A DNA stretch of 64,000 nucleotides from Streptomyces canus (GCF_041435015.1 NZ_CP107989.1:496001-560000), one strand, 5' to 3'; counted from the first letter of the stretch, positions 34,448 through 43,320 are shown. Notes: a model not told the origin generated them from the letters alone. Translations and numbers: made by a program.

Positions 34448-34993
34448 TCAGGAGAGGTCGGCGAGGTCTTCTTCGCCGAGGCTGATCCCGGCGACGGCCA
34501 TGGTGTCCTCCAGATCCGTCGGAGAGCCCGTGCCAGGAATGGCCAGGGTCACCGGCGAGGAGGCCGGCAGCCAGGCCAGGCCGATCTGCGACACGGCGAC
34601 GCCGTGCCGGGCCGCGACCTTGGCCAGCCGCTCGTCGTCGAGTTCCCGGCGGCCACCGAGCGGGAAGAGCGGCACGAACGCGATGTCGGCCTCCTCGCAG
34701 GCGGAAAGCAGCTCCGCGTCGTGGCGCTTGGCGGCGTGGAACTGGTTCTGCACCGCCACGACCGGGGCGATCGCGCGGGCCTCCACGAGATGGTCGGTGT
34801 CGACGTTGCTGAGGCCGAGGTGACGGATCAGGCCCTCCTCCCACAGCGCGGCGAGCGCCTCGAAGGGCTCGGCGAGCCAGTCCCCGTGCGGAGGCGTCAT
34901 CGCCCCGATCCGCAGGTGGACGAGTCCGCTCGAACGGGGCAGGCGGTGAACTCCAAGCCGTTCGGGAGCCGCCTGAGGCAGCGGCTCTCCCAC
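34448..34993 (-). pseudogene. Aldo/keto reductase, C-terminal part only
   Basis: About 180 codons align with the second half of an aldo/keto reductase: LVHLRIGAMTPP, GLIRHLGLSNVDTDHLVEAR, VAVQNQFHAAKRHDAELLSA, FVPLFPLGG, VTLAIPGTGSPTDLEDTMAV. The first half, with the catalytic Asp, Tyr and Lys, is missing, and no matching frame exists upstream before 35145. It is a 5'-truncated gene and not expected to be active. Confidence 0.8.
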
Positions 34994-35088
34994 GCGCCCG
35001 ACATCGGCCCGGCGTCCGGCATCCGGTCCAAGACGTGAAGCGTCTCGAACCCGGGTACCTGGCGGGCCGATGTCAGGCGCGTGAGGGC

Positions 35089-35127
35089 ACGGGCGTTCCG
35101 GGCCGGGCTCGGCCCCGGAACGCCCGT
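35089..35127. terminator. Strong hairpin downstream of aldehyde dehydrogenase
   Basis: ACGGGCGTTCCGGG and CCCGGAACGCCCGT make a perfect 14-bp stem with an 11-nt loop, 19 nt past the stop of the aldehyde dehydrogenase gene (minus strand). Confidence 0.75.
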
Positions 35128-35145
35128 CGGCGCCCGTGAGGTGAA

Positions 35146-36681
35146 TCAGTCCGACTTCTCGCCGCTCTCGGCCAGGATCCTGTTACGGGCGCCGGCGAGG
35201 GCTCCCGCCATGGCCCCCTGTGGCCTGCCGAAGGTCGAGGCGGAGAACCGGGCGGGGCCGGTCTTGGCGGTGAAGGAGTGCGCGTAGGCGAATTCCCGCA
35301 GCCCCTCGTCCCCCTGCTTGCGCCCGTAACCGCTGTCGCCGCGACCGCCGAAAGGCACCGCGGGATTCATGGAGAACACCAGGGCATCGTTGATGCTGGT
35401 CATTCCCACGCGGAGCCGACGGGCGATGGCTTCACCGCGGTCGCGGCTGAAGACGGCGCTGCCCAGTCCGTACCGGCCGGCGTTGATGTGAGCGACGGCC
35501 TCATCGGCGTCGGCGACCTTGATGACCGCCAGCGTGGGCCCGAACGTCTCCTCCGTCGCCGCGAGGGCGTCTGGGGCCACTCCGACCAGGATGGTGGGCG
35601 CGACATAGCGGTCACCCACCGCGTCGAGGCCGCCGACGGTGGCTGTCGCGCCGCGCTCCAGAGCGTCCTGGATGTGTTCGCGGATGATGGAGGTCTGGCT
35701 CGGCAGCGGAACCGGCCCGATCTCCGCATCCTCGTCGCTGCCGACGCGTACCTGCCCGGCAAGCTCACTGATCTTCCGGACGAACTCGTCGTGCACCGAT
35801 TCGACGACGTAGGCCACTTCGAGACTGATGCACCCGTGCCCGGTGTTCTGCATGGCACCCCACACGACGTGAGCGGCGGCTTCGTCCAGGTCGGCGTCCT
35901 CGGCGATGATGACGCCGTCCTTGCCACCGAGTTCCAGCAGAACGGGGGTCAGGGTCCGAGCGCATTGGGCGGCCACCGTTTTGCCCGTGGCGACGCTGCC
36001 CGTGAACGCGAGTTTGTCGAGGCCGGCCTCGATGAGCGCCTGCCCCGTGGCCCCGTATCCGTTCAGGTTCTGCAGGACGGCCGGCAGGTCCGGAACGGCA
36101 CGCTGCCAGGTTCGGACGAGCCATTCGGCGACGCCGGGCGTGATCTGGCTTGGCTTGAGGATTACGGCGTTCCCGGCCGCGAGCGCGTCGACGAGGATGG
36201 CCGCGGGAGTGAGCAGGGGGAAGTTCCAGGGGCCGATGACGCCGACCACTCCGTAGGGCTGGTATTCGACCCACGCACGCTGGTTGGGCGTGGTGGGGCT
36301 GCCCTGAACCTCTCGGCGCTCCAGGACGCGCGCGGCGTTGTCAGCGGCGTACTGCACGTGCTCGAGCGTGCCGAGCACCTCCACGCGGGCGTCGTCGAGG
36401 GGCTTGCCGTTCTCGGCGTGAATGAGTGCGGCGCCCTCCTCACCGCTCGAAGCTATCTGCCGCCGCCACGCGCGCAGCCGCTCCGCCCGGCCTTCGAATC
36501 CGAGGTCCCACCAGGCCTCGGTGACCGAGCGTGCGGCGGCGACGGCTGCGGCAGCCTCTTCCTTGCCGGCCACGGGGTATCGCGCGAACTCGGCTCCGGT
36601 GGCCTGGTCGATGGTGACGATCTCGGTCGCGTCGTATCCGATGACGCCGTCACGGGTGATCGTCGGGGTGTTCTCGGTCAT
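35146..36681 (-). CDS. NAD(P)-dependent aldehyde dehydrogenase (succinate-semialdehyde dehydrogenase-like)
   Basis: 511 aa, full family length. Motifs: VGVIGPWNFPLLTPAA (oxyanion Asn), ILKPSQITPGVAEWLV, FTGSVATGKTVA, the general-base Glu in LLELGGKDGVIIAEDADLDE, and the catalytic Cys in NTGHGCISLEVAYVV. The residue pattern around the Cys (GHGC rather than GQxC) is slightly unusual. It resembles the subgroup acting on semialdehydes or long-chain aldehydes in actinomycetes. The gene stands alone, with a hairpin after it. Confidence 0.92.
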   Translation of the reverse strand: MTENTPTITRDGVIGYDATEIVTIDQATGAEFARYPVAGKEEAAAAVAAARSVTEAWWDLGFEGRAERLRAWRRQIASSGEEGAALIHAENGKPLDDARVEVLGTLEHVQYAADNAARVLERREVQGSPTTPNQRAWVEYQPYGVVGVIGPWNFPLLTPAAILVDALAAGNAVILKPSQITPGVAEWLVRTWQRAVPDLPAVLQNLNGYGATGQALIEAGLDKLAFTGSVATGKTVAAQCARTLTPVLLELGGKDGVIIAEDADLDEAAAHVVWGAMQNTGHGCISLEVAYVVESVHDEFVRKISELAGQVRVGSDEDAEIGPVPLPSQTSIIREHIQDALERGATATVGGLDAVGDRYVAPTILVGVAPDALAATEETFGPTLAVIKVADADEAVAHINAGRYGLGSAVFSRDRGEAIARRLRVGMTSINDALVFSMNPAVPFGGRGDSGYGRKQGDEGLREFAYAHSFTAKTGPARFSASTFGRPQGAMAGALAGARNRILAESGEKSD

Positions 36682-36929
36682 GGGTCTTCCCTTGTCTCTT
36701 TACGTCCGCCCGAGTGAGACGCACCCGTGAGTGAGGGCCAGGTGGCGGACGTGGTCTTCGGCACGAATGGCCGCTGGACTGCGGTCGGCGTGGGCCGACG
36801 TGAAGCAGGTCTTGGCAGTTGGGCACCGGTAGCCGCATATCCGGAAGCGCCCTCGGCGGACGGACGTGGCGCAGCCGTCGGAGGGCGACGCGTGGCCGGG
36901 CCGGGGCAGCGCCGAGGAGGCGCCCGCAT

Positions 36930-37721
36930 CTATGCCTCGGGGTTGCGGTAGCGAGCCGCGGGGGTGGGCTGGTTCCCGCCGGTGAGCAGAGCGGACTCCG
37001 CGGCCAGCAGGGCGTCAAGAGCGGCGGCCTGGTCCTCCAGACCAGGGGCGCACACGGTCTCCCCCAGGCGCAGTCCGGCAAGGCTGGCCGAGGCGACGTC
37101 CTGCGGGGTCATCGCCCAGGGGATGTCGCGGCCGACGCCTTCGTTCCACTCCGTGGCCACGACGCCGGGCAGCAGCACTTGCGTACGGATGGGCGTGTCG
37201 GCGAGCTCACCTGCGAGGGTCCGGGTGAAGGCGACGGTGGCGGCCTTCGCCGCCGCGTAGAGAGTGCGTCGGGGTGCGCGTGGATTGGTCAGGCCCCCGC
37301 TGAAGGCCAGCAGCGAGGCCACCGTGATGATCGCGCCTTCTCCGGCGGCGAGCATTCCGGGAAGCGCGGCGCGGACCAGCTGAACGGGGGCCACGGCGTT
37401 GAGGGTGAGCAGTCGGTCGACGTCGGCGGGGTCGACATCGACGAGCGGGGCGTAGCCGCCGGCGCCGGCGTTGCTGACCAGCAGGCGCACATCCCCTGCG
37501 GTGAGGCGAGCGGCGACGGCGGCGATGCCTTCGTGGGTGCCGAGATCAGCGGGCAGCACTTCCACGGCCGCACCCCGGGCGCGGAGTTCCTCTGCGAAGT
37601 CGCCGAGCCGGTCCGCGCGGCGCGCGACCAGGACGAGGTCGTGGTCATCCGCCAGCAGACGGGCGAATTCGGCGCCGATGCCGGAGGAAGCGCCGGTGAT
37701 GAGAGCGATCATGCGAGTCAT
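36930..37721 (-). CDS. Short-chain dehydrogenase/reductase
   Basis: 263 aa classical SDR. IALITGASSGIGAEFARLLA is the cofactor turn, LVLVARRADRL suggests NADP preference, NAGAGGYAPL follows, and the active site has SLLAFSGG with the YAAAKAA motif. ATG at 37721 or 37712, neither with an obvious ribosome binding site. It is divergent from the MarR gene at 37794, with an inverted repeat in between, so it is probably a MarR-controlled reductase for a reactive aldehyde or ketone. Confidence 0.9.
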   Translation of the reverse strand: MTRMIALITGASSGIGAEFARLLADDHDLVLVARRADRLGDFAEELRARGAAVEVLPADLGTHEGIAAVAARLTAGDVRLLVSNAGAGGYAPLVDVDPADVDRLLTLNAVAPVQLVRAALPGMLAAGEGAIITVASLLAFSGGLTNPRAPRRTLYAAAKAATVAFTRTLAGELADTPIRTQVLLPGVVATEWNEGVGRDIPWAMTPQDVASASLAGLRLGETVCAPGLEDQAAALDALLAAESALLTGGNQPTPAARYRNPEA

Positions 37722-37735
37722 ACGTCGAGCATGAC

Positions 37736-37765
37736 TCAAGCGCTAGCCTGGTGTCAAACGCTTGA
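37736..37765. promoter_or_regulatory. Inverted repeat between SDR and MarR genes, candidate operator
   Basis: TCAAGCG (37736-37742) and CGCTTGA (37759-37765) are exact complements with a 16-bp spacer in the 72-bp divergent gap. It fits a MarR dimer site that covers both promoters. Confidence 0.6.
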
Positions 37766-37793
37766 TAGTTATGAAGTGTCGTACTCTTGGCGG

Positions 37794-38249
37794 GTGATAC
37801 GTGATGACGAGGAGCCCGTGGGGCTCGGCGCGCTTGACCGGGTGACCTGGGCATTGCGCCGCGCGGAACTGGCGGTGCAGACGCTCAAGGAACAGCGGCT
37901 GCGCCCGCTGGGCATGGCCGCCGCGCACTACACCCTGCTGATGTCGGTGCACAGCGAACCAGGGCTGGCCGGCGCCGAGTTGGCCCGCCGCCTCAACGTC
38001 ACCCCCCAGGCCGTCGCCTCCCTCGTGGCACGCCTGGAGGGCCGCGGGCAGCTGGAGAGGCGCGAGCACCCGCGCCACCGGCACGTGCAGGAACTGCACC
38101 TCACCGACGCCGGACGGGAAGCGCTGCGCGCGGCCGACCAGGTGATCGCCGACATCGAGCAGCACATCACCGAGGGGCTGGGACCGGAAGAGAGCGCGCA
38201 GCTGCGGACGCTGCTCGACCAGGTGAGCAAGACGGTACGCAACGCCTGA
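37794..38249 (+). CDS. MarR-family transcriptional regulator
   Basis: 151 aa from a GTG. Winged helix: MAAAHYTLLMSVHSEPGLAG, LNVTPQAVASLVARLEGRGQ and the wing REHPRHRHVQELHLTDAG. It starts only 72 bp from the divergent SDR gene. No ribosome binding site is visible before the GTG, so the message may be leaderless. Predicted repressor of the SDR gene. Confidence 0.92.
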   Translation: MIRDDEEPVGLGALDRVTWALRRAELAVQTLKEQRLRPLGMAAAHYTLLMSVHSEPGLAGAELARRLNVTPQAVASLVARLEGRGQLERREHPRHRHVQELHLTDAGREALRAADQVIADIEQHITEGLGPEESAQLRTLLDQVSKTVRNA

Positions 38250-38485
38250 GTCCGTCGGCCGCCGGCCACGCTGGTGCGTCGGGGGCACCGGCCCGGCGCA
38301 CGCGGACTCTTCCCCCCCCCGCGGTCTCGGCGCATTGCGCGCCGGCTGCCACGGGGCTCGCCCCGCGGCGCAAGCGGCGACCACTCGCTCGACGGACACG
38401 GTTCACGGCCGAGCAGCATGTCGGGACCCGTGCAACGGCGGCAACGATCAACCGTACGAAGCCGCCGGTGCAGCCGGGTGTCGGG

Positions 38486-39433
38486 TCACGGGACGAGGAC
38501 GATCTTCCCCGTCGTATGCCCGGTCATGATCTGCCGATGCGCCGCGGCGACTTCGCGCAACGGATGGCTGGCGGCGATCAGGACGCGCAGTCGCCCGGCC
38601 CCCGCGGCTTCGGTGAGCTGCAGGCGCGCGGCGGCGCGGACTTCTGTGCCGGGGTCCGCGCCGGGCCCGCCGCCCAGGAGCTTGATACCGGCTCGGGCCC
38701 CGCGTTCGAACCCCGCGACGCTCGCGATGCGGGACCGGTCCGCCACCAGCTCCACCGAGACGTCCACCGCCTCGTCGGTGCCCACCAGGTCGGCAGCCGC
38801 GTGGACGCCCTGCGGCGCTGCCGCACGCACGCGGTCCGCCAGGCCCGGCCCGTACGCGATGGGAAGCGCCCCCAGGTCGCGCAGTACGTCGTGCTTGGCC
38901 GGGCTCGCCGTTCCCAGTACCGTCGCGCCGCGCTCGACAGCCAGCTGCACGGCCATCAGGCCGACGCCACCCGCAGCGCCGTGGATCAGCACCGAGTCCT
39001 TCTCGCGCAGGCCGATCGCTTCGAGGACGTGCACAGCAGTGACGCCCGTGACCATCAGTCCTCCCGCCTGCTCCCAGGAGAGTGCGGCGGGCTTGGGCAC
39101 CACCGACGAGGCCGGGACGACGAGTTCGGACGCGTACGCGCCGGGCGCTCGGTACGCGATCACCTCGTCGCCGATCTGGATCGGGCCCGCGGGACCGGTC
39201 GCGTCGGCACCGACAGCGGTCACGACACCGGCCGCTTCGGCGCCGAGCCGCATCGGCAGGTTGGCCGGATCGGTTCCGAAGGCGCCGCTGTACATCTTGT
39301 GGTCGAAGGGATTGACGCCGACGGCGCGGACCTCGATGCGCACCTGACCGGGCCCGGGCTCCGCTACGGCGACATCGATCACCGACAGCACCTCGGGACC
39401 ACCGTAGGCACGCGCTACTACTGCTTCGCTCAT
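38486..39433 (-). CDS. NADPH:quinone oxidoreductase (zinc-independent MDR)
   Basis: 315 aa. MDR fold without zinc-ligand cysteines: ARAYGGPEVLSVIDVAVAEP, NPFDHKMYSG, LGAEAAGVVTAVG, then the nucleotide motif VLIHGAAGGVGLMAVQLAVE. Reduces quinones or enones with NADPH. It is divergent from the SDR gene at 39547 and the 113-bp gap carries the palindrome at 39492, so both may be controlled by the TetR protein at 40322. Confidence 0.92.
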   Translation of the reverse strand: MSEAVVARAYGGPEVLSVIDVAVAEPGPGQVRIEVRAVGVNPFDHKMYSGAFGTDPANLPMRLGAEAAGVVTAVGADATGPAGPIQIGDEVIAYRAPGAYASELVVPASSVVPKPAALSWEQAGGLMVTGVTAVHVLEAIGLREKDSVLIHGAAGGVGLMAVQLAVERGATVLGTASPAKHDVLRDLGALPIAYGPGLADRVRAAAPQGVHAAADLVGTDEAVDVSVELVADRSRIASVAGFERGARAGIKLLGGGPGADPGTEVRAAARLQLTEAAGAGRLRVLIAASHPLREVAAAHRQIMTGHTTGKIVLVP

Positions 39434-39491
39434 GTCAGACGACAACACGGTGCTGGAAGGGCCGATTCCCCTTCGCAAGCAATTTTTTGAA

Positions 39492-39503
39492 CGGAGCGCT
39501 CCG
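39492..39503. promoter_or_regulatory. Perfect 12-bp palindrome, probable TetR operator
   Basis: CGGAGCGCTCCG is self-complementary and flanked by AA on the left, matching the common actinomycete TetR site (aaCGGAGCGctCCGtt-like). It lies in the divergent promoter of the quinone oxidoreductase and SDR genes, and the SDR gene is followed by a TetR gene. Confidence 0.75.
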
Positions 39504-39546
39504 CTCCGATAGGTTGGGAAACCAATCGCCTGACATGGAAGGACAC

Positions 39547-40305
39547 ATGAACACCACCACCAAGCCCACGGCCCTGGTGACCGGCGGGAGCCGGGGAATC
39601 GGTGCTGCCACGTCGCGGGCATTGGCAGCTCGCGGCTACCGCGTAGCGGTCAACTACTTCTCCCACCGCGAAGCGGCCGACCAGGTGGTCAAGCTCATCG
39701 AGGCCGACGGCGGCGAAGCCTTCGCCGTGCAGGCCGACGTGTACGACCCCATCCAGGCGACCGAACTCCTGGAGCGCTCCTCGGCCGACGGGCGCCTGGA
39801 TGTCCTTGTCTGCAACGCCGGCGCCCGCTTCACCCCCACTCCTGTGCAGCACCTCGCCTGGGACGACTTCAGGACGAAGGTGACGGACGAACTCGCATCC
39901 GTCTACACGCTCACCCAACGGGCACTGGGGCTCATGGGCGCCCAGGGACAGGGAAGCATCGTGTATGTCTCCAGCGCCGTGGCTGACGGTCCGCCCGCCC
40001 CGGGCATGGCCGCCCACGGCACCGCCAAGGCCGCCCTGAACACCTTCGCCCGCTTCGTCGCCCATGAGGCCGGTCCGGTCGGCGTCCACGTCAATGTCGT
40101 GGCACCGGGTTACGTCCGTACCGAGAGCAGTGCGCTCATGCCGCAGGAGTTCCAGCGGCGGCTGGCGGAGAACACGCCCCTGGGGCGGGTCGCGGAGCCG
40201 GAGGACGTGGCCCGGGCGATCGCGATGCTCGTCGGCGAGGAAGCCGCCTTCGTGACCGGCGAGGTGCTCACCGTCGACGGTGGGTACGGCCTGGCACGCC
40301 GGTAG
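39547..40305 (+). CDS. Short-chain dehydrogenase/reductase (FabG-like)
   Basis: 252 aa. ALVTGGSRGIGAATSRALAA is the NADP-binding turn, VCNAGARFTPTP the NAG motif, IVYVSSAVADGPP carries the catalytic Ser, and FVTGEVLTVDGGYGL is the usual C-terminus. At the catalytic Tyr position the sequence reads MAAHGTAKAALNTFA, so Tyr of YxxxK is replaced by His. This may reduce or alter activity. AAGGA precedes the ATG. Followed 16 nt later by the TetR gene, hence one transcript. Confidence 0.88.
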   Translation: MNTTTKPTALVTGGSRGIGAATSRALAARGYRVAVNYFSHREAADQVVKLIEADGGEAFAVQADVYDPIQATELLERSSADGRLDVLVCNAGARFTPTPVQHLAWDDFRTKVTDELASVYTLTQRALGLMGAQGQGSIVYVSSAVADGPPAPGMAAHGTAKAALNTFARFVAHEAGPVGVHVNVVAPGYVRTESSALMPQEFQRRLAENTPLGRVAEPEDVARAIAMLVGEEAAFVTGEVLTVDGGYGLARR

Positions 40306-40321
40306 AGGAAAATACCTGTCC

Positions 40322-40987
40322 ATGGGTGACACGCAGACCGGTAGACCGCGCGGCCGCCGCCAAGAGGCGGACCGCAACGACGCCCGCCTCATGCGGGCTG
40401 CGCGCGAAGTCTTCGCCGAGCTCGGCTGGGACGCCCCCGTCTCGGAGATCGCCCGCCGGGCGGGCATCGGCATGGGGAGCCTCTACCGCCGTTATCCCAG
40501 CAAGGAACTGCTGGCTCAGCGAATGCGCATCGTGGGGATGGAACAGCTCGTCACCCAGGCCCGCACCGCCCTCGCCGAGGAGCCCGATCCTTGGGATGCG
40601 TTCGCCCGTTTCCTCCGGGACGCGCTCTCGGCCCAGGGTGCGGGCGGCCCGCTGCTCCCGCTGGTGGGCGGCCGGCTTCCGGCCACCGACGAGATCGTGG
40701 CCGCCGCCGACCAACTCCGGGCCGCTCTCGACGATCTCGTGGACGGCGCCCACCGCGCAGGCGTGCTGCGCGCCGACTTCACCTCCGCCGACGTGCCCTT
40801 GCTGCTCGAGCACCTCACCGCGCGGATCCCCGTCACCGACGAACGCGCCACCACGCTCCACTTGCGGTACCTGGATCTGATCCTCGCCGGACTGCGCACG
40901 TCGACCACCGACGGGCCCACCGCGGTGCAGAGTCCGGCTCCGGACTGGGCGGAACTCAGCGAGCTGTGGAACGCGCCCAAGAAGTGA
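40322..40987 (+). CDS. TetR-family transcriptional regulator
   Basis: 221 aa. The basic tail GRPRGRRQEADRNDARLMRA leads into the helix-turn-helix APVSEIARRAGIGMGSLYRR and YPSKELLAQRM. The C-terminal half is of the TetR_C type with LPLVGGRLPATDEI. It is co-transcribed with the SDR gene and predicted to bind the CGGAGCGCTCCG palindrome at 39492. GAGGAA lies rather far (about 13 nt) from the ATG. Confidence 0.92.
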   Translation: MGDTQTGRPRGRRQEADRNDARLMRAAREVFAELGWDAPVSEIARRAGIGMGSLYRRYPSKELLAQRMRIVGMEQLVTQARTALAEEPDPWDAFARFLRDALSAQGAGGPLLPLVGGRLPATDEIVAAADQLRAALDDLVDGAHRAGVLRADFTSADVPLLLEHLTARIPVTDERATTLHLRYLDLILAGLRTSTTDGPTAVQSPAPDWAELSELWNAPKK

Positions 40988-41131
40988 GCCTCGGAAGGGA
41001 ACCTCCGGCGGCGTACGACATCGATGATGCGAAGCGCGCGATCCTGGAGGTGGTCCGTTGCGAGCCGTTTGAGAGGGTGCGGGTCGGCCGGCGACGGACG
41101 ACCGTTCACACGGCAGCCTGCCTTGTTTCGG

Positions 41132-41415
41132 TCATGCTGTCGTATCCCGCGCCCGCCCGTACGGAGCAACCGTCCAGGACGCAAGGAAGCGCAGTCCGTC
41201 ATGGGACGGGGTCCCGGGCTCAGGGGTCATGATCACCAGCTGCTGTGCCGGGTCGGCTGTCGAGGTCAGGCTGTCCCGGTCGAGAGTGAGGTCACCGGCG
41301 ACCGGATGGCTCAGCCTCTTGGAGCCGACTTGCAGGCAGGGCACCTGGCGGCCTGCCCACCACTGCCGGACCAGGTTCTGGGCAGTCGCCTTTGCTTTTC
41401 TTGAGTGCGCGAGGT
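41132..41415 (-). pseudogene. C-terminal fragment A of an MmyB-type XRE regulator
   Basis: The minus strand reads LVRQWWAGRQVPCLQVGSKR, then LSHPVAGDLTLDRDSLTST and PAQQLVIMTPEPGTPSHDGL, ending RFLASW. This is the C-terminal ligand-binding end of MmyB-like XRE proteins and closely parallels the end of the intact protein at 44706. The helix-turn-helix half is absent. Confidence 0.8.
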
Positions 41416-41444
41416 CATGACTGCCCGGTGATCAGCCGGTCAGT

Positions 41445-41720
41445 TCAGGTGACGCGAACGGCTACGGACTCGGCGGACCGACGGGCGGCCCGCGAGGCGA
41501 GGATGCGCAAGGCGTCGTACGCCGCGTTCCGGACTCCGCCGCGCGGACGACGAGTTCCTGATCGGGATCCGCGCTGCGGGTGAGGGTGTCCCAGTCGAGG
41601 GCGAGTTCGCCGGCGACGGGGGGTGGAACCTCTTGGTGTCGGTCTGCCCGGCACCGGTGGCCCCCGGCGCGTGGCCGGCCTGCGCCGGGGGAAGGCGCCC
41701 TGCCCGCCGCCATCAGCACC
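41445..41720 (-). pseudogene. C-terminal fragment B of an MmyB-type XRE regulator
   Basis: The minus strand reads PPVAGELALDWDTLTRSADP, DQELVVRAAESGT, then in a second frame NAAYDALRILASRAARR. It is a second copy of the same C-terminal domain, with a frameshift and no N-terminal half, lying directly behind fragment A. Its 5' side abuts the repeat element at 41757, suggesting that the complete gene was once divergent from the hydrolase at 42039. Confidence 0.78.
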
Positions 41721-41756
41721 CATGACGGCCAGTCTCGCCCCGCTCGGTCTGCGCGA

Positions 41757-41865
41757 GGAGGGTAAGGATTCCTCCCCTGGATAAGCCATTCTCAGGATGG
41801 GATTCTCCCCTTTGCGGGCTCGCACGAGGATGGCAGGGTCGACCCGCGACCACCAACCGGGACCG
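41757..41865. repeat. Long direct repeat, copy 1 (promoter-like module)
   Basis: About 95 bp matches the segment at 46855 with roughly nine differences, and weaker similarity continues for another 15 bp. It contains two boxes, GGATTCCTCCCC at 41766 and GGATTCTCCCC at 41800, 34 bp apart, with GGATAAGCCATTC between them. It precedes the hydrolase gene at 42039 and follows XRE fragment B. Probably a regulatory element duplicated with its gene pair. Confidence 0.8.
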
Positions 41866-42038
41866 GCCCACGGAGAACATGCACCCAAAGCAGGCCGGGA
41901 TCGCCAACCTCAGCTAGTAATTGCTTTCCGGACGCCACAGAGCGAAATCGCCCTGGCCCCCTTACCGAACGCTCGCCGCCATCCAATCCCCCTGCCAGGG
42001 GACAATTGCTTACCCAGAGCCACGAAAGGGCAGGTGCC

Positions 42039-42950
42039 ATGGTCGAGACTGTTTCGTTCAGGAACAAGGACGTAGAGATTGCGGGACATCTCCATCTGCC
42101 GGAAAACCTCAGCGAGGACAAGAAATATCCGGCACTCGTCGGAATTCATCCAGCCGGCGGCGTAAAGGAACAGACCATCGGCCACTACGCCAAGAGGCTC
42201 GCCGAGCACGGATTCGTCACCGTGGTCTACGACTCCTCGTACCAAGGAGCGAGTGGTGGTGAACCCCGTCTCCTGGAAGACCCGACGACCCGGGTGGAAG
42301 ACGCTCGCTGCGCAGCCGACTTCCTCACCACTCTTCCGTTCGTCGACTCCGAGCGCATGGGGGTCTTCGGTATTTGCGCCGGCGGTGGCTACGCGATCAG
42401 CGTGGCCCAGACCGAACGTCGCTTCAAGGCAGTGGCTACGGTCAGCGCGGCTCCGATGGGCGAGGGATCCAGGGGCTTCCTGGGGCATCTGTCCCCGGTG
42501 GCCGAGCAGATCGGCACGCTGGACATGGTCGCCCAACAGCGCACGGCAGAAGCAAGGGGGGCACGGCCTCTCTACGCCCCGTTCGTCCCGGAAACGCTGG
42601 AGGATATCGACGAAAGCACGCCGGACCTCCTGCGCGAAGGGTACGACTACTACAGGACGCCGCGAGGTCAGCATCCCCATTCGAAGGGCCGTTTCCTGCT
42701 GACCAGCATGGACAGGATGTTCGCCTTCTCGGCCTTCGACCGGATCCCGGAACTGCTGACCCAGCCGCTGCTCCTCATCGCAGGGAGCAAGGCGGACACA
42801 AAGGTGTTCAGCGACCAGGCCTACGCGCTTTCCGAGGGGCCGAAGGAGTTGTTCGTCGTCGACGGCGCGACTCATATCGCACTGTACGACGTGCCTGAGT
42901 ACGTGGACCAGGCGATCCCCAAAATGGCGGAGTTCTTCGCCGTTCTCTAG
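42039..42950 (+). CDS. Dienelactone-hydrolase-like alpha/beta hydrolase with Cys nucleophile
   Basis: 303 aa. IHPAGGVKEQT forms the oxyanion side, VVYDSSYQGASGGEP follows, and the nucleophile elbow is FGICAGGG, with C113 in place of Ser as in dienelactone hydrolases. The acid is probably in GSKADTKVFSDQA, and the His in VVDGATHIALYD. Such proteins hydrolyse activated lactones or act on small esters. Downstream of repeat copy 1. A longer reading from 42006 lacks support, while AGG precedes the ATG chosen. Confidence 0.9.
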   Translation: MVETVSFRNKDVEIAGHLHLPENLSEDKKYPALVGIHPAGGVKEQTIGHYAKRLAEHGFVTVVYDSSYQGASGGEPRLLEDPTTRVEDARCAADFLTTLPFVDSERMGVFGICAGGGYAISVAQTERRFKAVATVSAAPMGEGSRGFLGHLSPVAEQIGTLDMVAQQRTAEARGARPLYAPFVPETLEDIDESTPDLLREGYDYYRTPRGQHPHSKGRFLLTSMDRMFAFSAFDRIPELLTQPLLLIAGSKADTKVFSDQAYALSEGPKELFVVDGATHIALYDVPEYVDQAIPKMAEFFAVL

Positions 42951-43025
42951 CGGTCCACAGATTTTCGAGGAGCCCGATCGCCGTGTCCCATTCGAACCGC
43001 ACCAAAATCGCCGGTCTGAATCTCC

Positions 43026-43320
43026 GTGGACACCAGCACCGACGAGCAGTGGGCGCAGCTGGATGTCTCGGACACGATCATCTTCGGTGCCGCCAGGACA
43101 AGCTCGCCGCGGGCTTCACCACCTCCGGCGCCAAGAGCGGCGACAAGTCGTCCACCCCGGGCTGCTTCGCCACCTTGGCCGCCCAGCACGGCATGCACGG
43201 GATCAGCGAGGGCCTGGTGCCGGGCTCCCGACCGACGCCCGGTCCCGAAGCGGTCCACACGTCGGACATCGCCACCGCCGCGCACTTGGATGCGCACGTC
43301 ACAAGCCAGGCCGCGGTCGG
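43026..43320 (+). pseudogene. WrbA-like flavodoxin/NAD(P)H:quinone reductase remnant
   Basis: STDEQWAQLDVSDTIIFGAA is followed, after a frame change near 43091, by RQDKLAAGFTTSGAKSGDKS, FATLAAQHGMHGISEGLVPG and SDIATAAHLDAHV. In WrbA proteins about 30 residues (the GTPTYMG FMN loop and the following helix) lie between these two blocks, so an internal deletion is present. The N-terminal FMN-binding strand is also missing. A dead gene. Confidence 0.8.

Noticed and set aside
38315..38323. Run of C residues
   Set aside because: Homopolymer in a gap between convergent genes; no gene reading through it that could be phase-variable.
41797..42075. Small open frames starting inside both repeat copies (M(G/E)FSPLRART-like)
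   Set aside because: Similarity is explained by the DNA repeat itself; frames diverge at once after it and there is no ribosome binding site. A conserved leader peptide is not excluded.
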